From Fidelibacterota bacterium SCGC AAA298-D23 (GTDB lineage: Bacteria > Fidelibacterota > Marinisomatia > Marinisomatales > Marinisomataceae): DNA of 64,000 nucleotides. The notes beneath the pieces were generated by a model. It worked only from the letters and a program-made list of their open reading frames with translations, did not search any database and was not told the origin of the DNA. Shown in pieces: positions 54,658 through 64,000 of the stretch (positions are counted from its first letter, which is position 1; every line of letters starts with the position of its first letter). The stretch lies in contig AQSI01000001.1 in the NCBI GenBank assembly GCA_000402655.1, positions 343,044 to 407,043 on the forward strand, read 5' to 3'. The position numbers and the translations under genes are program-made.

Positions 54658-56439
54658 ATGAATGATAAATTAAAAAACGAAAATGTAAAAAATACAAATG
54701 ATAATCTTGAAGATCTTAGTTCTCAAGAAGCAAGTGTTGAAACCATTGAAAAAAAAGACGAAGTAGAATCTTTATCTGAAAGAAAAAAAAGTATTAAAGA
54801 TTATTTAAGTAAAGATCTTTTTACAGATGTGAAAAGAATATCTTTCAATGATGGTAAACCTTTAGAAGACAAAAAAGAAAATTTACTGTCTGAAGAATAT
54901 CAAGGAACTTTTAATGATATTTCTGAAAATCAAATTATATCTGCTAAGGTAATTGGAATTAGTGACAGTGATGTTATGGTTGATATCGGTTTCAAGTCTG
55001 AGGGATTAATTAATCGTTCAGAATTTAACTCAAAGGATTTGCCTGAAATAGGTTCAAACATTGATATTCTCTTAGAAAAATTTGAAGATACTGATGGCAA
55101 CATCACACTTTCAAAATATAAAGCAGATTTTATAAAAAGGTGGGAAGAGTTAAAGCATTTCTGTGATAGTGAAGAGCCAGTCAAAGGTAAAGTAGTAAAA
55201 AGAGTTAAAGGTGGATTGGTTGTTGACTTAGGTGTCATTCAAGCTTTCTTACCAGGTTCACAAGCTGATGTTCAGCCTATTAAAAATTTTGATGATTTTA
55301 TTGGAAAAGAATTTGATTTTCAGATTGTTAAAGTTGATGAGATGAGAAAAAACTTAGTTGTATCTAGAAAAGCTATTCTTGAAGAATCTTTAAATGAAAA
55401 GAGACAAGAATTAATGACAAAGATTGAAATTGGTGCTGAGCTTGAAGGTGTTGTTAAAAATATAACTGATTTTGGTGCTTTTGTTGATTTAGGCGGTGTT
55501 GATGGACTAATTCATATTACTGATTTTTCATGGGGTAGAATAAATCATCCATCGGAGATTGTAGAAATTGGGCAAAAAATCAATGTTCAAGTAATTGATT
55601 TTAATAAAGAAACTTCAAGAATTTCACTAGGATTAAAACAATTAGTTGACAATCCTTGGGAATCTATTCCAGAAAAATATAAGGTTGGAGATATTGTTAA
55701 AGGAGAAATCGTTAGCATAATGAACTATGGTATTTTCATTGAATTAGAAAAGGGTATTGAAGGATTAATTCATATTTCAGAAGTATCCTGGACTAAAAAT
55801 GTTCAAAATCTTCAAGATTCTTTTAAAGTTGGAAACTCTATAGAATCTAAAGTTCTCTTCGTTGATTCAGATGAACAAAAAATTAGTTTGGGTATTAAAC
55901 AACTTTCAGAGGATCCGTGGAGCAAAATCTCTGATCTTGTAAAAGTTGGAGATAAAAAATCTGGTATTGTTAATAAGGTTACTAAATTTGGTGCATTTGT
56001 ATCATTGACTGATGAACTAGAAGGCTTTGTAAGAACAACAGATTTTCATTGGACTAAAAATTCATCTCATCCAAAAGAATTTGTGAATGAAGGTGATAAA
56101 TTAGATTACATTGTTATTGAAATACTTGAAAAGGAAAGAAAGGTCCTACTAAGTGTTAAAGATTTATCTGAAAACCCTTGGGAAGGTATTGAATCTAAAT
56201 TTAATTCTGGAGACAAAATTAAAGGTTCGTTTGAAAAGCTGAATGATTTAGGTATTGTTATTAAATTAGGTGACGAGATTGAAGGTTTAATTCCAATGAA
56301 TAAGGTATCTAAAGAGCAAAAAAAGAATATGGTAAGTAATCTTAATGAGGGTGACTCTTTAGATTTACTTGTGGTTGAGGTTAAATCAGAAGAAAAATAT
56401 ATAACCTTAATGCTAGATGATTCAAATGTTGATGATTAA
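54658..56439 (+). CDS. rpsA: 30S ribosomal protein S1
   Basis: A 593-residue S1 with an acidic, low-complexity N-terminal extension of about 75 residues followed by six S1 OB domains (roughly 80-150, 163-232, 247-320, 333-405, 418-490 and 505-577). Repeated G-x-V-x-x-I-x-D/N-F/Y-G-x-F/I-V/I-x-L cores such as VVKNITDFGAFVDLGG are plain. Domains 3-5 are the most regular; 1 and 2 bind the ribosome. S1 helps mRNA binding and unwinding, relevant because most genes here lack a Shine-Dalgarno. Its end overlaps the YbbR-like gene. Confidence 0.96.
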   Translation: MNDKLKNENVKNTNDNLEDLSSQEASVETIEKKDEVESLSERKKSIKDYLSKDLFTDVKRISFNDGKPLEDKKENLLSEEYQGTFNDISENQIISAKVIGISDSDVMVDIGFKSEGLINRSEFNSKDLPEIGSNIDILLEKFEDTDGNITLSKYKADFIKRWEELKHFCDSEEPVKGKVVKRVKGGLVVDLGVIQAFLPGSQADVQPIKNFDDFIGKEFDFQIVKVDEMRKNLVVSRKAILEESLNEKRQELMTKIEIGAELEGVVKNITDFGAFVDLGGVDGLIHITDFSWGRINHPSEIVEIGQKINVQVIDFNKETSRISLGLKQLVDNPWESIPEKYKVGDIVKGEIVSIMNYGIFIELEKGIEGLIHISEVSWTKNVQNLQDSFKVGNSIESKVLFVDSDEQKISLGIKQLSEDPWSKISDLVKVGDKKSGIVNKVTKFGAFVSLTDELEGFVRTTDFHWTKNSSHPKEFVNEGDKLDYIVIEILEKERKVLLSVKDLSENPWEGIESKFNSGDKIKGSFEKLNDLGIVIKLGDEIEGLIPMNKVSKEQKKNMVSNLNEGDSLDLLVVEVKSEEKYITLMLDDSNVDD

Positions 56440-57388
56440 AAATACAAAATTCAAAAGAATTGCTTATTCTTTTGTTATTGCTTTTGTATTCTGGTTTTTC
56501 ATAAAGAGTGAAGAAGTTTATTCTGTAAATCTCGATATTCCATTAGTTGCAAGAAATTTACAAGAACAAAAAACATATAAGGAAGAGGTGCCTGAAAACG
56601 TTTTTATTACCTTAAAAGGTTCGGGGAGATCCTTTATTTGGCTCAGAGTTTTCAAAAATTTCTACAAAGATGATTTTAAAGCAGTAATTGATTTGAGTAG
56701 CATTACTGATGAATATAATTTTGAGCTAGATTCATATTACAAAAAAAATCCAGAAAAAATTGTCTTACCTAGATCTTTAGATTTAGAATTTGTAGAGGTT
56801 TTAAATCCTAGAAATATTCAAATCAAATTACAAAGATATATGGTTAAAAAAGTTCCAGTTAAATCACAAATATTTACATTAACGGAACCTGGATATATTG
56901 CTCTTGAAGGGGTTTTTATTCCTGATTCAATAAGTATAGGTGGCCCTGAAGAAGCTGTCAATTCAATTGAATTTGTACAAACAAATAAAGATACTTTACA
57001 AAACTTAACTTCATCTGTTGAAAATGAATGGCTAATATTATCTCCAAACAAGCTTGTTAGTTATGATCCTAAGAAAGTTACTGGATTGATTAATGTTCAA
57101 CCAATTAGCGAAACAATTGTAACAGGTATTCCTGTACAATTAGTAAACAAACCAAATGATATCAATGTATTTGTAAATCCGGCTACTGTATCTTTGACAA
57201 TTGTTGGAGGTCTTGAACAAATTACTAGTATTTCTCCTGAAGATATTGATGTAATTATAGATTTTGATTATTGGAATTCTGAAAAACAATTCTATTCTCC
57301 ATCAATTAAATTACCCGAATTTTTAATTGAATGGAAAGATTTATCCCCAAACAATTTAGAAATCTTAGTAATAAAAGAAATTAATTGA
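56432..57388 (+). CDS. YbbR-like domain protein
   Basis: A 318-residue bitopic protein with one N-terminal membrane helix (about 8-25, FVIAFVFWFFIKSEE) and an extracytoplasmic part made of repeated beta-rich YbbR-like units (for example V-x-V-x-S-x-x-x-x-x-x-x-G-Y and SIGGPEEAVNSIEFVQT). In Firmicutes the homologue CdaR regulates a diadenylate cyclase; no cdaA gene is adjacent here, so that role is not implied. Alternative ATGs at 56417 and 56426 are in frame. It overlaps rpsA by 8 bp with the start chosen and tsaD by 4 bp. Confidence 0.8.
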   Translation: MIKNTKFKRIAYSFVIAFVFWFFIKSEEVYSVNLDIPLVARNLQEQKTYKEEVPENVFITLKGSGRSFIWLRVFKNFYKDDFKAVIDLSSITDEYNFELDSYYKKNPEKIVLPRSLDLEFVEVLNPRNIQIKLQRYMVKKVPVKSQIFTLTEPGYIALEGVFIPDSISIGGPEEAVNSIEFVQTNKDTLQNLTSSVENEWLILSPNKLVSYDPKKVTGLINVQPISETIVTGIPVQLVNKPNDINVFVNPATVSLTIVGGLEQITSISPEDIDVIIDFDYWNSEKQFYSPSIKLPEFLIEWKDLSPNNLEILVIKEIN

Positions 57389-58359
57389 TTATTCTTGGCA
57401 TAGAAACATCATGTGATGAAACAGGAGTTGCTCTTTGTAGTGACTTCAAAATTTTGTCTAGTTTTACTAAGACCCAATCTGTTCACCAGAAATATGGTGG
57501 AGTAGTACCGGAGATAGCTTCAAGAGAGCATGAAAAATATTTACCGAGCATTACTAATAAGGTTCTTAAAGATGCAAATGTACGTTTTGAAGATATTGAT
57601 GCAATTGCAGTAACAAATGGTCCTGGTTTGATGGGTTCTCTTCTTTCAGGTATAAGTTTTGCTAAAGGAATAGCTCAAGCTTTAAATATACCAATCATTC
57701 CTGTAAATCATTTAGAGGCTCATTTAAATTCTGTATTTATTGAGCACTCTGACCTAAAGGCTCCATTTATAAATCTTTTAGTTTCAGGAGGGCACACTCA
57801 GCTATGGCTTGTAAAAAATATGTTTGAATATGAGCTTTTAGGTGAAACTTTAGATGACGCATGCGGAGAGGCATTTGATAAAGGAGCCAAGAAAATGAAC
57901 TTAAATTATCCAGGAGGTCCTGAAATTGAAAAGCTTGCAACAAATGGTAATAAAAATATAATTAATTTTCCAAGACCTATGATTAATGACAACTCATTTA
58001 ACTTTAGTTTCAGTGGATTAAAAACTGCATTAATCAATTGTGTTAATGAAAATAGGTATAGCTTTGAAGATATTGCTGCAAGTTATCAAGAGGCGATTGT
58101 AGATACATTAATTAGTAAATTTGAAAAAGCAATGAAAGAATACTCTACTAACTCTGGAATTATTTGCGGTGGCGTTGCTGCCAATAAGAGATTGCGAAAT
58201 AAATTAGATAAATTGGATCAAAATATTATTTATCCATCTATGCAGTATTGCACTGATAATGCAGATATGATTGCATTCTTAGCGCAGCATAAAGTAAATA
58301 ATAAAAAAATAGTTTTTGATATGGATTTTAGCGCTTATTCAAGAGGTATGATTGTTTAA
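57385..58359 (+). CDS. tsaD: tRNA N6-threonylcarbamoyladenosine transferase TsaD
   Basis: A 324-residue ASKHA-fold protein starting at TTG that overlaps the previous stop (TTGA). It has GIETSCDETGVAL at the start, metal ligands in HLEAH (H109 and H113), LLVSGGHTQLW, a DDACGEAFDK segment and GGVAANKRLR near the end. With TsaB, TsaC and TsaE it makes t6A37 on ANN-decoding tRNAs, an essential modification. The usual start region agrees with TTG. The next gene begins at its last base. Confidence 0.96.
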   Translation: MIILGIETSCDETGVALCSDFKILSSFTKTQSVHQKYGGVVPEIASREHEKYLPSITNKVLKDANVRFEDIDAIAVTNGPGLMGSLLSGISFAKGIAQALNIPIIPVNHLEAHLNSVFIEHSDLKAPFINLLVSGGHTQLWLVKNMFEYELLGETLDDACGEAFDKGAKKMNLNYPGGPEIEKLATNGNKNIINFPRPMINDNSFNFSFSGLKTALINCVNENRYSFEDIAASYQEAIVDTLISKFEKAMKEYSTNSGIICGGVAANKRLRNKLDKLDQNIIYPSMQYCTDNADMIAFLAQHKVNNKKIVFDMDFSAYSRGMIV

Positions 58360-59549
58360 TGAAAAAAAATAATTATTTAATAATAAAACTCATTTTCTTA
58401 ATCACTTTATTTTCTTGTGTAAAAAATGAAAATAATATTACCAATAAAAATAATTCAACACAAATCAGCGAAGTAATTATTAATGAACCTATAGATTTAT
58501 CTATTAAAAATATTCTCATTTATCCAAACCAATTTGATAAAAGCTCAATGTATATGGATGTTGAAATTTTAAGCACTAATGAAGGAGAAGGCGAAGTTCA
58601 GATAGCACTTTTGAACGATAAAAAATTAATTGCATCAAATTCTATCAAGATAATTTCTAACCAACAAAATTATTTTCAATCATTTTTAATTAATGATAAA
58701 GTTGATTATGAAAAAAACTTTGAAATTGGAATTTCGGCTTTAAATGGCGAAGTAAATGTTTCAAACAATAAACACATCTTTAAAAGTAGTTTAAAGATTA
58801 AAAAACCTAAAATTGCAATTTTATCTGGAAAATTAAATTTTAACACACCACACATAATTAATAATTTAAATGCTGATTATGATCATTTTTATCCTAATCC
58901 AATTGATGGAAATCTTGATGTAACTGACTTTTGGTTCAGCAAATATGATATAATTTTTCTTGATAATTTTCCTATTAAACCTGTATCTGATAAGTGGCGC
59001 AATTTATTTTTAAAGAAGATTATTTCAGATGAAAGTTCATTAGTTATGGCTTCGAAATTGAATCAGGAAATTAAAGTATTAAAAGATTTTTTACCTATTT
59101 TTAATATCAAATATAAAGAGGGTATAGATTTAATTAATTTTAATGATTTTTCTAGATACGAAAATGGTACATTCAAATCATCATTCATTGCTACGAATGA
59201 TATTTATAATGTTTCAAAAGATTATATTAAAAAATTAAATGATGTAATTGATTGGATTTTAAAAGACACAGATATTCAATACTCATTTCACATTGCAAAT
59301 AAGGATAAAAAATTAGACGAAGCTCTATTTATTTATGGTTACTCAAATTTAGTTGACTCCAAAGTCAAAAATCTTCATGCAGAAGTTTTAATTGATGAAG
59401 AATTAGTAAGTAATATTAAGATACTTTATAATCCTATTTCTGGATATTACTTTAGTCAATTTGAACTTGAAACATTAGGTAGTTATGTTTTTAATATTTT
59501 GGAGAATGAGAAATTAATTGATACTATAAATGTAAATATATTTGATTAA
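58359..59549 (+). CDS. Lipoprotein of unknown function
   Basis: A 396-residue putative lipoprotein with an N-terminal signal (lipobox LFSC, Cys20) and a long, Asn/Ile/Lys-rich mature part. I do not recognise a family. Residues about 45-145 read as a beta-sandwich of CARDB-like kind (DVEILSTNEGEGEVQIAL), and about 150-260 contain IAILSGKLNF and IIFLDNFPI strands resembling a Rossmann-like or glutamine-amidotransferase-like fold; the rest is beta-rich. It overlaps tsaD by 1 bp and precedes serS by 16 bp, so it is embedded in a housekeeping run without an obvious functional link. Confidence 0.6.
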   Translation: MKKNNYLIIKLIFLITLFSCVKNENNITNKNNSTQISEVIINEPIDLSIKNILIYPNQFDKSSMYMDVEILSTNEGEGEVQIALLNDKKLIASNSIKIISNQQNYFQSFLINDKVDYEKNFEIGISALNGEVNVSNNKHIFKSSLKIKKPKIAILSGKLNFNTPHIINNLNADYDHFYPNPIDGNLDVTDFWFSKYDIIFLDNFPIKPVSDKWRNLFLKKIISDESSLVMASKLNQEIKVLKDFLPIFNIKYKEGIDLINFNDFSRYENGTFKSSFIATNDIYNVSKDYIKKLNDVIDWILKDTDIQYSFHIANKDKKLDEALFIYGYSNLVDSKVKNLHAEVLIDEELVSNIKILYNPISGYYFSQFELETLGSYVFNILENEKLIDTINVNIFD

Positions 59550-59565
59550 TTGAGTAAATTATCTC

Positions 59566-60831
59566 ATGCTTGACATAAAAAAAATAAGAAATAATTCAGA
59601 TGAAATTTTAAAGTCTTTATCTACAAAAGATAAAGATGCTTCCTTAGATAACATTTTAAAATTGGATAATAGTCTAAAAACTTTAACAACAAAGCTTAAT
59701 GAACTGCAAGCAGATCAAAATAGTAAATCAAAAGAAGTAGGTATATTAAAGTCAAAAGGAGAATCTGCTGATAATATTTTTTCTGATTTAAAAATTCTTT
59801 CTGATAAAATTAAAGAGCTTGAAAAAGAACAAAGAGAATTATCATTATCTTTGAAAGATGCATTACAAGAAATACCTAACGTACCTCATTCATCATGTCC
59901 TAAAGGTTTTTCAGATAAAGATAATGTAGTTATCAAAGAAAAAAAGACAAACAAAGATTTTAATTTCAGCCCAAAAAATCACATAGAGATTGGAAAACAA
60001 TTGGATATTCTTGATTTTGAAGTAGCTGCAAAAATGTCAGGTAGCGGATTTCCTCTTTATAAAGGTAAAGGTGCATTGCTTGAAAGAGCACTAATCAATT
60101 TTATGATAGATTATCACCTTAAAAACTTTAATTATACAGAGATTTTCACCCCCTTCTTAGTCAAACCAGATTCAGCTTTAACCACTGGTCAACTTCCAAA
60201 GTTTTCTGAGGACATGTATCATATTGAAAAAGATGATTTGTACTTGATTCCAACTGCAGAAGTTTCATTAACAAACATTCATAAAGATGATATTTTATCT
60301 AAAGACGATTTACCTAAATATTACCTTGGATATTCTGCATGCTTTCGAAGAGAGGCTGGATCTTATGGAAAAGATACCAGAGGGCTTTTAAGAGTTCATC
60401 AATTTAATAAAGTTGAATTAGTAAAATTTGTAGAACCAGAAAAATCTTATGCTGAACTTGATTCTTTAGTAAAACAAGCATCAGATATTCTTGATTTGTT
60501 GGAGCTTCAATACAGAGTGATTGAATTATGCACTGGTGATCTTAGCTTTGCTGCTGCAAAATGTTTTGATCTTGAAGTATGGGCTCCAGGAGAGGAAAAA
60601 TGGTTAGAGGTATCTTCATGTAGCAATTTTGAAGATTTTCAATCAAGGAGAGGAAATATTAGGTTTAAAAATGCTGACGGAAGCACTAATTTTATACACA
60701 CGTTAAATGGATCAGGATTAGCAACCCCCAGAATTTTTGCTGCTTTCATTGAAACTCATCAAAATGAGGATGGAAGTATTCGTATCCCACCAAGTCTCCA
60801 GCCTTATATGGAAATTTCGGAGATAAAATAA
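59566..60831 (+). CDS. serS: Seryl-tRNA synthetase
   Basis: A 421-residue class II synthetase with the N-terminal antiparallel coiled-coil tRNA-binding arm (about 25-105), then the catalytic core with LIPTAEVSLTN, SACFRREAGSYGKDTRGLLR, HQFNKVELVKF, DLEVWAPGEEKWLEVSSCSN and NGSGLATPRI. It charges tRNA-Ser and feeds selenocysteine synthesis if present. Length is normal. It directly abuts the plsC gene. Confidence 0.97.
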   Translation: MLDIKKIRNNSDEILKSLSTKDKDASLDNILKLDNSLKTLTTKLNELQADQNSKSKEVGILKSKGESADNIFSDLKILSDKIKELEKEQRELSLSLKDALQEIPNVPHSSCPKGFSDKDNVVIKEKKTNKDFNFSPKNHIEIGKQLDILDFEVAAKMSGSGFPLYKGKGALLERALINFMIDYHLKNFNYTEIFTPFLVKPDSALTTGQLPKFSEDMYHIEKDDLYLIPTAEVSLTNIHKDDILSKDDLPKYYLGYSACFRREAGSYGKDTRGLLRVHQFNKVELVKFVEPEKSYAELDSLVKQASDILDLLELQYRVIELCTGDLSFAAAKCFDLEVWAPGEEKWLEVSSCSNFEDFQSRRGNIRFKNADGSTNFIHTLNGSGLATPRIFAAFIETHQNEDGSIRIPPSLQPYMEISEIK

Positions 60832-61530
60832 TTGCGAATTATATGGATTTATTTAAATCTTATTTTTTGGACATTATTGTTTGGTCTTGGTTCTTTCTTT
60901 ACAATCTCATTAACAGGTAGGAAAGAAAATTTTAAGTTTTTTTCGAGAATATGGGGAAAAACTTTATCATTTATTTTTAATGTAAAATTAGTAGTAAAAG
61001 GAAAGCATAATCTTAATAACGGTAATTATATTTTTGCGCTAAATCACGCTTCTTTAATTGATATTCCTCTTTTATTTATTGCTGTAAAAAGATATACAGT
61101 ATTCATTGCTAAAAGTGAGCTCAGTAATATACCTATTTTTAAATCAATTTTAGATAGAGCAGGTTTTATTTTTGTAGATAGAAGAAATAACGATAGTGCT
61201 GTTGAATCAATGAATAATTTAATGGATGAAATTAAAGAGACACCAAGATCTGTTGCTATTTTTCCAGAAGGAACACGAACTAAAGATGGAGAGCTTTTAC
61301 CATTCAAGAAGGGTGCAGCCATTTTTGGAATAAACACAAAAGTTCCCATAATTCCTGTTGCAATATCAGGAACCTATCATTGGTCGCAAAAAAAATTATT
61401 TGATTTATCACAAAGTGTAATAACTTTTGAGTTTGGAGAACCTATCATTACTAAAAATTACTCTTTTGAAGATAGAGGCCATTTAACTAAAAAAATTAAA
61501 TCAGACATTGAAAAAATGAAGGTTAATTGA
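60832..61530 (+). CDS. plsC: 1-acyl-sn-glycerol-3-phosphate acyltransferase
   Basis: A 232-residue membrane-associated acyltransferase starting with TTG at the base after serS. It has an N-terminal hydrophobic segment (about 5-25), the catalytic block NHASLID (His72 and Asp77, the HX4D motif), FVDRRN and [19 protein letters not shown], plus [10 protein letters not shown]. It makes phosphatidic acid from lysophosphatidic acid in phospholipid synthesis. It is 1 bp before the heptose adenylyltransferase gene, so lipid and LPS-core genes are adjacent. Confidence 0.93.
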   Translation: MRIIWIYLNLIFWTLLFGLGSFFTISLTGRKENFKFFSRIWGKTLSFIFNVKLVVKGKHNLNNGNYIFALNHASLIDIPLLFIAVKRYTVFIAKSELSNIPIFKSILDRAGFIFVDRRNNDSAVESMNNLMDEIKETPRSVAIFPEGTRTKDGELLPFKKGAAIFGINTKVPIIPVAISGTYHWSQKKLFDLSQSVITFEFGEPIITKNYSFEDRGHLTKKIKSDIEKMKVN

Positions 61531-61531
61531 A

Positions 61532-61996
61532 ATGAAATTTTTACTTAAAGATAATATTAGTATTATAAAAAAAGTTAAGGTCGAAAGAAAAAAAATAGTT
61601 TTTACAAATGGTTGCTTTGACTTACTACATGTTGGTCATATTAGATACTTAGCTCAAGCAAAAAAACTTGGTGATTTTTTGATTATTGGTCTTAATTCAG
61701 ACAGTTCGGTAAAAGCACTTAAAGGTAAAGACAGGCCAATAAATTCTTTTGAGGATCGAGCAGTTTTATTATCAGCACTTACTTCAGTTGATTTAGTTAT
61801 AATATTTGAGGAACTAACGCCAGAAAATTTAATAAAAGAAATAGTGCCTGATGTTTTAGTAAAAGGAGGAGATTACAATATTGAAGATATTGTTGGATTC
61901 CAAACAGTAATTCAAAATGGAGGTCTTGTAAAATCTTTAAGTTTTTATGATGGCTATAGTACTACAAATTATATTAATAAAATAAATAAACCCTAA
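61532..61996 (+). CDS. rfaE2: D-glycero-beta-D-manno-heptose 1-phosphate adenylyltransferase (HldE C-terminal domain type)
   Basis: A 154-residue nucleotidyltransferase with [16 protein letters not shown] (HxGH motif near residues 35-38) and [19 protein letters not shown]. It corresponds to the C-terminal half of E. coli HldE as a separate protein; the kinase half is not visible in this window. It activates heptose-1-phosphate with ATP to ADP-heptose for the LPS inner core, consistent with kdsD at 33.8 kb. A 39-bp gap separates it from mltD. Confidence 0.9.
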   Translation: MKFLLKDNISIIKKVKVERKKIVFTNGCFDLLHVGHIRYLAQAKKLGDFLIIGLNSDSSVKALKGKDRPINSFEDRAVLLSALTSVDLVIIFEELTPENLIKEIVPDVLVKGGDYNIEDIVGFQTVIQNGGLVKSLSFYDGYSTTNYINKINKP

Positions 61997-62035
61997 CTTG
62001 CTTATCAAAACTAATTCAAATAATTTCACATCTTT

Positions 62036-63781
62036 ATGATAAAAAATAGAATAATTATTACATTAATTCTGTCCTCAATAATTTTTGGACAAACTGTTTC
62101 AGAAAAACCTAAAAAACCATTTATGAATACAAATGATATTTCTTTTTTAGGAACGTCAAATAGAATCACTTCAATTTTGGATGAAGCAAAGCAATTTTTA
62201 TCAGATGCAATTATCGCTGATGTTAATTCAGATACCGTAGAGGTAGTTTATAATATAAAGAAAGTTTTTGATCTGATGTCAGATGTTGAACAAATTGGTG
62301 TTAGGGAAGAGTTAGATAAAATTGAATTTGAAAAATTCCAAGATGATTTCGTAAAAATTTATACAACAAGATTAAGTACTATTGATAGTTCTACTCAAAT
62401 ATTAACAGCTGACCTCATCAGAAGAGATATTGCTGCAATTACTTCGGAGAATGAATCTATCGAGATGGGTTTAACAAAATTTACTATTATTGATGACAGA
62501 GAAGGACATGTCCCTTTAGTTACAAATTCGCAAGTTGAAAGTTATATCCGATATTTTCAAGGTAAAGGTCGTAAGGGATTTAACATATGGCTTAGAAGAT
62601 ACGTACAGTACAAAGATTTAATGTTACCAATTTTAGAGCAGTATGATTTGCCTGAAGAGTTAATTGTTGTTTCCATGATTGAATCAGGCTTTGATCCCAA
62701 GGCTATTTCAAAAGCTAAAGCTGTTGGTTTATGGCAATTTATGTATTCAACGGGAAAGCAATATGGATTAAATAGAAATTGGTATATTGATGAAAGACAA
62801 GATCCTATTAAATCGACTCATGCTGCAGCAAAATATTTTAAAGACTTATACAAAGAATTTGAAGACTGGTATTTAGTTCTTGCCGCATATAATACTGGAC
62901 CTGGAAGAGTGAATAGAGCTTTAAAACTCCATGAAACGTCTGATTATTGGCAATTATATTCTTTACCTAAAGATACAAAAAATTATATTCCATACTATCT
63001 TTCATCAGCTATAATTTTGCAAAATCCTGAAAAATATGGTTTTAAAATTCCTAAAAATAATCCACTTAAATATGATGAAGTAAAAATTGAAAAGAGTTCT
63101 GACTTAAATGTAATTGCAAAGGCAGCTGATACAAAAGTTAGTACAATAAAAAAATTAAATCCCGAGTTAAGACAGCCTGCGACTCCAAATAATGAACCTT
63201 ACACTTTAAATATCCCAAACGGTAAAAAAGAATCTTTTTATAAGAAGTTCAATGCTATCCCAGATGATGAAAAATTCGCAGTTCAAAAAGTGGAACACAG
63301 AGTTCAAAAAGGTGAAAACTTAATATCGATAGCTTCAAAATATAGAGTTTTAGTTGCAGATTTACAGACAATCAATAATATTTCAAATATAAATAAACTA
63401 TCTATAGGCCAAAGACTCAAAATCCCAGTTAAAGGTGGTCTTTATTCAAACTATCCAGAAAAGAAAATTTATACTGTTAAAAAAGGTGATACTCTTGGAC
63501 ATATTGCTGAAGATTATAACACAAGAGCAAGTGAAATAAGAAAATGGAATAATATGGGTTCTAGTTCAAGAATTTATCCTGGCCAGAAGTTAACTTTGTT
63601 TGTTAAAGGTCAACCAGTTAAGGATACTCCAAAAAAAAATGTTTATATTGTTAGAGCTGGCGATAATTTGAGTACGATTGCTAAAAATAATAATACTACA
63701 ATTGCAAAAATAAAGGGTTGGAATAGTATGAAATCTTCTACAATTTATCCTGGTCAAAAATTAACAATTTATTTTGAATGA
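62036..63781 (+). CDS. mltD: Membrane-bound lytic murein transglycosylase D-like protein with LysM repeats
   Basis: A 581-residue exported protein with a signal peptide (about 1-19). An SLT domain is at about 195-345, with catalytic Glu216 in SMIESGFDPKAIS, then AVGLWQFMYSTGKQYGL and VLAAYNTGPGRVNRAL. The C-terminal third has three clear LysM repeats (starting near HRVQKGENLISIA, YTVKKGDTLGHIA and YIVRAGDNLSTIA) and a degenerate fourth before them. It cleaves glycan strands to 1,6-anhydro ends in the periplasm and may be attached to the outer membrane. An HU gene follows after 7 bp. Confidence 0.95.
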   Translation: MIKNRIIITLILSSIIFGQTVSEKPKKPFMNTNDISFLGTSNRITSILDEAKQFLSDAIIADVNSDTVEVVYNIKKVFDLMSDVEQIGVREELDKIEFEKFQDDFVKIYTTRLSTIDSSTQILTADLIRRDIAAITSENESIEMGLTKFTIIDDREGHVPLVTNSQVESYIRYFQGKGRKGFNIWLRRYVQYKDLMLPILEQYDLPEELIVVSMIESGFDPKAISKAKAVGLWQFMYSTGKQYGLNRNWYIDERQDPIKSTHAAAKYFKDLYKEFEDWYLVLAAYNTGPGRVNRALKLHETSDYWQLYSLPKDTKNYIPYYLSSAIILQNPEKYGFKIPKNNPLKYDEVKIEKSSDLNVIAKAADTKVSTIKKLNPELRQPATPNNEPYTLNIPNGKKESFYKKFNAIPDDEKFAVQKVEHRVQKGENLISIASKYRVLVADLQTINNISNINKLSIGQRLKIPVKGGLYSNYPEKKIYTVKKGDTLGHIAEDYNTRASEIRKWNNMGSSSRIYPGQKLTLFVKGQPVKDTPKKNVYIVRAGDNLSTIAKNNNTTIAKIKGWNSMKSSTIYPGQKLTIYFE

Positions 63782-63788
63782 TTAAATT

Positions 63789-64000
63789 ATGATAAAGCAG
63801 GACATAGTAGATAATGTAGCAAATGCAACTGGACTTACGAAGGTTGAAGTAGAAGCAGTGTTAAATGAATCTTTTGGTGAAATTATTAGAGCTTTAAGTA
63901 ATAATGAAAAAATTGAATTAAGAGGATTTGGAACATTCAGTGTAAAACATAGACTACCAAAAAAAGCAAGAAATCCAAAAACCGGTGATCCTATCTTTTT
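63789..64000 (+). CDS. HU/IHF-family DNA-binding protein (3' end outside window)
   Basis: The first 70 codons of an HU-type nucleoid protein, cut by the window edge. Helices IKQDIVDNVANATGLTKVEVEA and the characteristic IELRGFGTFSVKHRLPKKARNP(K)TGDP arm region are seen, broken into two parts around FGTF. HU dimers bend and compact DNA. It starts 7 bp after the mltD stop; family length is about 90-100 residues, so roughly 20-30 codons are missing. Confidence 0.95.
   Translation, partial: MIKQDIVDNVANATGLTKVEVEAVLNESFGEIIRALSNNEKIELRGFGTFSVKHRLPKKARNPKTGDPIF

Noticed and set aside
54658..56439. Internal repeats as a duplication or mobile structure
   Set aside because: They are the six S1 domains expected in ribosomal protein S1.

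Overview
The window is AT-rich and very gene-dense, with no intergenic stretch above about 220 bp. It looks like a streamlined, free-living Gram-negative bacterium of the FCB (Fibrobacteres-Chlorobi-Bacteroidetes) supergroup. My best guess is a marine Marinimicrobia/SAR406-type lineage, inferred without any database search. Supporting signs are: a secreted protein ending in a type IX/Por-like sorting tail, several short lipoproteins, a TonB-dependent receptor, KDO and heptose genes implying LPS, Bacteroidota-like promoter boxes of the form TAnnTTTG, very few Shine-Dalgarno sequences, and tRNA genes without encoded CCA, two of which have a G1-U72 pair. I saw no transposase, integrase gene, CRISPR array, rRNA or intact prophage.

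Layout. 1-4.1 kb: end of a PiT-like membrane protein, an SDR, an FKBP lipoprotein, a phytase-like propeller lipoprotein and an SGNH hydrolase. 4.1-5.9 kb: the most accessory-looking part, with three small membrane-anchored unknown proteins, a decayed second copy of the 3' two thirds of tRNA-Arg, the intact tRNA-Arg(UCU), and a small highly expressed two-repeat protein followed by a UUCG-loop terminator. 5.9-10.2 kb (minus): secD-secF-EamA-DUF502. 10.2-12.3 kb (minus): tdh-kbl threonine-to-glycine pathway. 12.4-21.6 kb (plus): parA-parB, an M23 peptidase, a bactofilin and the complete F1Fo ATP synthase operon, running on into aspS, phoH, a Leu/Phe/Val dehydrogenase, nusB, secA and a Cys/Met PLP enzyme (to 30.0 kb).

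30.0-34.8 kb: tRNA-Leu(UAG) followed after 3 nt by a SLC13-type transporter, then a pterin dehydratase, an EamA transporter, an SDR and kdsD. 34.8-40.5 kb (minus): a two-gene surface operon consisting of a PKD/cohesin-like lipoprotein and a 1567-residue secreted propeller protein with a dockerin-like segment and a sorting tail. 40.6-42.0 kb (minus): a DUF3098-like protein, tRNA-Asp and a saccharopine-dehydrogenase-like enzyme in one chain. 42.1-48.2 kb (plus): mltG, a UvrD helicase, a Fur regulator, a YhaM-like OB/HD protein whose metal-binding residues are largely lost, and an outer-membrane-barrel-like protein. 48.2-50.4 kb (minus): a BtuB-like receptor under a cobalamin riboswitch. 50.5-64 kb (plus): housekeeping run of HNH, trpS, scpA, scpB, rluB, cmk, rpsA, YbbR-like, tsaD, lipoprotein, serS, plsC, heptose adenylyltransferase, mltD and the start of an HU gene.

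Most of the window is core metabolism, secretion, envelope and information processing. The parts most worth following up are the paired cohesin-like and dockerin-like proteins, the tRNA-to-start-codon junctions and putative leaderless promoters, the tRNA-Arg scar, the apparently catalytically dead YhaM homologue, and the small duplicated GYLY protein.
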